This document shows, piece by piece, positions 52,139-54,451 of a DNA stretch of 54,451 nucleotides. The stretch comes from JACQHM01 sp964535215 (lineage in GTDB: Bacteria; Methylomirabilota; Methylomirabilia; Methylomirabilales; JACQHM01), in NCBI GenBank assembly GCA_964535215.1, contig CAZHST010000022.1:1-54451 (forward strand). Reading direction: 5' to 3'. How positions within the stretch are numbered: the stretch's first letter is position 1; each line of letters starts with the position of its first letter. Position numbers and translations under genes: made by a program. A model generated the notes under the pieces. That model saw only the letters and a list, made by a program, of their open reading frames with translations, had not been told where the DNA came from and ran no database searches.

Positions 52139-52672
52139 TTAGCCCTGGAGGCCTCTGAGGTACTCGCGAAGGGCCCTGACCGTGCTGGGGAAGCCCAGTT
52201 CCTCCCACGGGATCTCCCCCGCTTGGAACACCCTGGCCTCGAGGGACTCATCCCCTGCCTGAAGCTCACCCCCGATGACCTCGCCGACATAGACCAGGAG
52301 GATGACAGGGTTCCCGGGAGAGGAATACACATTGAGTAACCTTCCAATCCGGATCTCCAGGTTCGTTTCCTCCCAGGCCTCCCGGACAGCCGCCTCCTCC
52401 AGGGCCTCACCCCGATCAACAAACCCGCCGGGGAAGACCCAACGACCATAGCCGGGATGGATGCCCCGTTTTAAGAGGACGATGCCGCCGTTTAAGGGAA
52501 GGATGGTACCAACGGCGACTTTGGGGTCCAGGAAGAAGATGAAGCCGCACCCCTGGCAGATCAGACGCTCCGGCTCATGCGCCTTCAGCCTCTTTAAGCC
52601 CAGAGGGCTAGCGCATTTAGGGCAGAACCGGTAGTCACCCTCGTGGGATCCGTGTTGATGCCCGGGCCCCAA
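52139..52672 (-). CDS. Nudix hydrolase with N-terminal zinc ribbon
   Basis: A 177-residue protein starting at TTG 52672, supported by the ribosome site GGGAGGTAAAG. An N-terminal zinc ribbon (YRFCPKCASPLGLKRL and ERLICQGCGFIFFLDP: two CxxC pairs) leads to the Nudix domain with box GGFVDRGEALEEAAVREAWE then ETNLEI. The combination of zinc ribbon and Nudix is typical of NudC-like and ADP-ribose pyrophosphatase-like enzymes; substrate unknown. It follows the TPR gene by 13 bases in one minus-strand run. Confidence 0.92.
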   Translation of the reverse strand: MGPGHQHGSHEGDYRFCPKCASPLGLKRLKAHEPERLICQGCGFIFFLDPKVAVGTILPLNGGIVLLKRGIHPGYGRWVFPGGFVDRGEALEEAAVREAWEETNLEIRIGRLLNVYSSPGNPVILLVYVGEVIGGELQAGDESLEARVFQAGEIPWEELGFPSTVRALREYLRGLQG

Positions 52673-52685
52673 AACTTTACCTCCC

Positions 52686-53006
52686 CTATCCCTTCTCCAA
52701 GCGCTTTAAGAACACCTCCATCTCCTTCTTCGCCTGGAGGTCTCCGGTCCTCGAACCGACCTCGATCCCTTCCCGATAGACCGCCTTGGCCTCCTCGACC
52801 CTGCCCCCTCTCTCCAGGGCCTTCCCCAGCTCCCGGTAGGCCGCCGTGTAGTTAGGCTTCAAGCGGATCACCGCCTCAAACTCCCGGACGGCCTCCTCAA
52901 CCCTCCCGGCCTTGAGGTACTCTTCCCCCAGCCCGTAATGGACCACCTCGTCGTTTGGATCACAGGCCAGGATCGCCTGGAATTCCTCGATCCTGGATCC
53001 GCTCAC
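52686..53006 (-). CDS. TPR-repeat protein
   Basis: A 106-residue protein with about two and a half tetratricopeptide repeats: IEEFQAILACDPNDEVVHYG, LGEEYLKAGRVEEAVREFEA, VIRLKPNYTAAYRELGKALE, RGGRVEEAKAVYREGIEVGS. It starts at GTG 53006 with ribosome site GAGGAGGG. Such repeats bind partner proteins; no other domain or signal is present. It lies between the peptidase and the Nudix gene. Confidence 0.9.
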   Translation of the reverse strand: MSGSRIEEFQAILACDPNDEVVHYGLGEEYLKAGRVEEAVREFEAVIRLKPNYTAAYRELGKALERGGRVEEAKAVYREGIEVGSRTGDLQAKKEMEVFLKRLEKG

Positions 53007-53024
53007 GACACCCTCCTCGACCCC

Positions 53025-54173
53025 CTACCGGCCGGTCGCGTTCAGTTGGAGGACCTCCAGGACCAGTTGGGTGGCCCGGACCATCTCCTCCACCTCCAGG
53101 TACTCCTTGACGGTATGGATCTCCCGCATCCCGGTCCCGAGGTTGACCACCTCCATCCCGTGACCGTTGAAGATGTTGGCGTCACAACCGCCCCCGGTGG
53201 CCGCCGTCTGGATCTGGAGCCCCAGCTTCTCCGCTGCCTGCTTGACGAGCTGGATGACCCTCGATCCCTCAGGGACGTTCATCCTCGGGTAATCGTTCAC
53301 AATCTCCTCCTCGACCCTGGCCTCGATGGTCCTTCCCTCCAGCATCAGCCGGTGGCGGGAGGCCGCCTCCTGGAAACAGGCCCTCATGTGCTCCACCTGG
53401 GCCTCCAGCTTTGCCAAGTCCAAGCTCCTCGCCTCCCCTTTGACGACGACCAGGTTCGGGACGATGTTCGTGGCCAGGCCCCCCTGAATCACCCCGATGT
53501 TCGCCGTCGTCTCGCCGTCAATCCGCCCAAGCCTCATGGCGGCAATGGCCTCGCTGGCCACCCTGATGGCGCTGATCCCCCGCTCCGGGCAAACGCCGGC
53601 ATGGGCCTCCAGGCCATGGACCTTGAACGCGATCCGGTAGGCGGCGGGGGCCCTGGTGATCAAGGACGAGAGCTGGTCACAATCCAAGACGAGGCCGAAC
53701 CTGGAGCGGAGGCGGGAGGCATCGAAGTGCTTCGCCCCCAGGAGTCCCAGCTCCTCGCAGATGGTGAAAACCACCTCGATATCGCCGTGGGGAAGGTGTT
53801 TCTCCTTCAAGATCCTGATCGCTTCCAGGATGACGGCGATCCCCGACTTGTCATCCCCCCCGAGGATCGTCGTCCCATCGCTCCTGATGATATCCCCTTC
53901 CACGATGGGCTTGACCCCCTCGCCGGGGACGACGGTATCCATGTGGGCTGAAAGCAGGATCGGGGGAGCCGAAGGGGTATTCCCCTTGAAGGTGGCAATG
54001 ACATTCCCCACGCTTCCGCCGACCTTCTCCCCGGCGTCGTCAATGGTGACATCGGCTCCCAAGGCCTCCAGCTCTCCCTTCAAGCGGAGGGCGATCTCCC
54101 GCTCCTTTTTGGAGAGGCTATCAATTTGCACCAGCTCCAGGAAACGGTTGACCAGCCGGTCTCGATCAATCAC
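53025..54173 (-). CDS. M20 family PepT-like metallopeptidase
   Basis: A 382-residue two-zinc aminopeptidase of the M20 / peptidase T-like group. GTG 54173 (VIDRDRLVNRFLELVQIDSL) has GGAG seven bases upstream; a GTG at 54200 would add nine residues. Zinc ligands fall in LLSAHMDTVVPG (His, Asp), ILGGDDKSGIAVILEAIR (Asp), FTICEELGLLGAKHF (Glu-Glu), VLDCDQLSS (Asp) and the closing His in GTGMREIHTVKEYLEVEEMV. It has a normal domain order with a central dimerisation part. Expected to trim short peptides in the cytoplasm. Confidence 0.92.
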   Translation of the reverse strand: MIDRDRLVNRFLELVQIDSLSKKEREIALRLKGELEALGADVTIDDAGEKVGGSVGNVIATFKGNTPSAPPILLSAHMDTVVPGEGVKPIVEGDIIRSDGTTILGGDDKSGIAVILEAIRILKEKHLPHGDIEVVFTICEELGLLGAKHFDASRLRSRFGLVLDCDQLSSLITRAPAAYRIAFKVHGLEAHAGVCPERGISAIRVASEAIAAMRLGRIDGETTANIGVIQGGLATNIVPNLVVVKGEARSLDLAKLEAQVEHMRACFQEAASRHRLMLEGRTIEARVEEEIVNDYPRMNVPEGSRVIQLVKQAAEKLGLQIQTAATGGGCDANIFNGHGMEVVNLGTGMREIHTVKEYLEVEEMVRATQLVLEVLQLNATGR

Positions 54174-54240
54174 ACCTTCGCTCCAGGTCCTACCGACCAC
54201 CGGATGCTTCCAAGGAAGCGTTCACCCATTATCAGAGGGG

Positions 54241-54270
54241 ACTATACCATTTTTCCCGTGTGAAGGGCAA
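54241..54270 (-). promoter_or_regulatory. promoter of the PepT-like gene
   Basis: Minus strand TTGCCC (54265-54270), 18-base spacer, TATAGT (54241-54246), well placed for the peptidase start. Confidence 0.45.
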
Positions 54271-54281
54271 GGGCTTTCTCG

Positions 54282-54312
54282 CCTGACCGCTTATCACTTT
54301 CATGCGGTCAGG
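54282..54312. repeat. inverted repeat CCTGACCGC / GCGGTCAGG
   Basis: Nine-base perfect arms with a 13-base loop. The AGCGGTCAG block (minus strand) is also part of dispersed repeat copies 1 and 2. It lies just ahead of the promoter at 54324 and could be an operator. Confidence 0.45.
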
Positions 54313-54323
54313 GAAAAAAAAGC

Positions 54324-54352
54324 TTGACAGGGGAATCAAAAGGTTTTACACT
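54324..54352 (+). promoter_or_regulatory. promoter of a short terminated transcript
   Basis: TTGACA (54324-54329), 17-base spacer, TACACT (54347-54352), a near-consensus promoter. A terminator follows at 54398-54438, so the RNA would be about 80 bases unless read through. Confidence 0.6.
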
Positions 54353-54397
54353 GCCTTTAGCTTTGAAGGACAGGCTTTTGAAGGGTCGTACGGAAGG

Positions 54398-54438
54398 CCG
54401 CGAAAGCTTCGGTCCAAAGGCTTTCGCGGTTTTTTTTT
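54398..54438 (+). terminator. strong intrinsic terminator at the right edge
   Basis: CCGCGAAAGC / GCTTTCGCGG, a 10-bp perfect stem, 12-base loop, then nine T. It ends either a small RNA that begins near 54359 or an attenuated leader of a gene beyond the window. Confidence 0.8.
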
Positions 54439-54451
54439 GGGTTAAGGAAAG

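Noticed and set aside
54282..54320. Inverted repeat as an intrinsic terminator for plus-strand transcription
   Set aside because: The stem is followed by a run of A, not T, on the plus strand, and no gene ends nearby on that strand.

Overview
The window is a dense, GC-rich, chromosome-like stretch with no insertion sequences, phage genes, CRISPR arrays, rRNA or tRNA that I could find. Intergenic gaps are short, Shine-Dalgarno sites are strong, and many promoters fit the sigma-70 pattern TTGACA-N17/18-TANNNT. Exported lipoproteins, an RND pump, TlpA-type thioredoxins and NDH-2 point to a diderm bacterium. Gene content and high GC would fit an uncultured lineage such as Methylomirabilota/NC10 or Rokubacteria, but this is a weak inference. 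The strongest taxon-level clue is selenocysteine use: two genes are interrupted by in-frame UGA codons exactly where a redox cysteine or Sec is expected.

Layout. 42-4070 (minus): a promoter drives a mini-membrane protein, a sodium:solute symporter, an unknown 193-residue protein, a UGSC-motif selenoprotein (UGA at 1433-1435, with a SECIS-like hairpin just after it) and a conserved 381-residue partner. 4157-10769: a small membrane protein, then sfsA, an HExxH protease, thiE, a thiS-thiG fusion, a Nudix gene and thiC, the last under a TPP riboswitch with an intrinsic terminator. 10789-17545: a CBS protein, a HEAT lipoprotein, a ferritin-like and a DUF488 protein, NDH-2, and an ECF sigma locus with a zinc ribbon and a GHL10 glycosidase. 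17582-23896: a dehydrogenase and a TetR-MFP-RND efflux unit. 23811-33146 (minus): SixA, PEBP, a giant DUF255/aldo-keto reductase fusion, VOC, SDR, a hydroxyacid dehydrogenase, an MBL hydrolase, a cupredoxin-like lipoprotein and a DnaQ-WYL fusion.

33316-38961 (plus): a secreted protein, an RNase Z-like hydrolase, an M23-like stub, DUF192, an EamA transporter, RarA, a small exported protein and HU. 39045-42171 (minus): threonine aldolase, a NYN nuclease and an aromatic amino acid decarboxylase. 42349-50891 (plus): an AceE-like E1, a duplicated SagB-type oxidoreductase, a peroxiredoxin, YggS, RqcP, a gamma carbonic anhydrase, a transaldolase-type aldolase, a FabI-type reductase and a VOC protein. 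50899-54173 (minus): a PepT-like peptidase, a TPR protein, a Nudix hydrolase, an exported selenocysteine peroxiredoxin with no cysteine at all, and a TlpA thioredoxin. The right edge holds a promoter followed 45 bases later by a strong terminator, so a short RNA or leader.

The most notable content is the UGSC selenoprotein operon and the periplasmic Sec-peroxiredoxin/TlpA pair. Ordinary gene calling splits both selenoproteins into two fragments. A 19-base dispersed repeat (GCTGAAAGCTGACGGCTGA) and several structured leaders are the main non-coding features.
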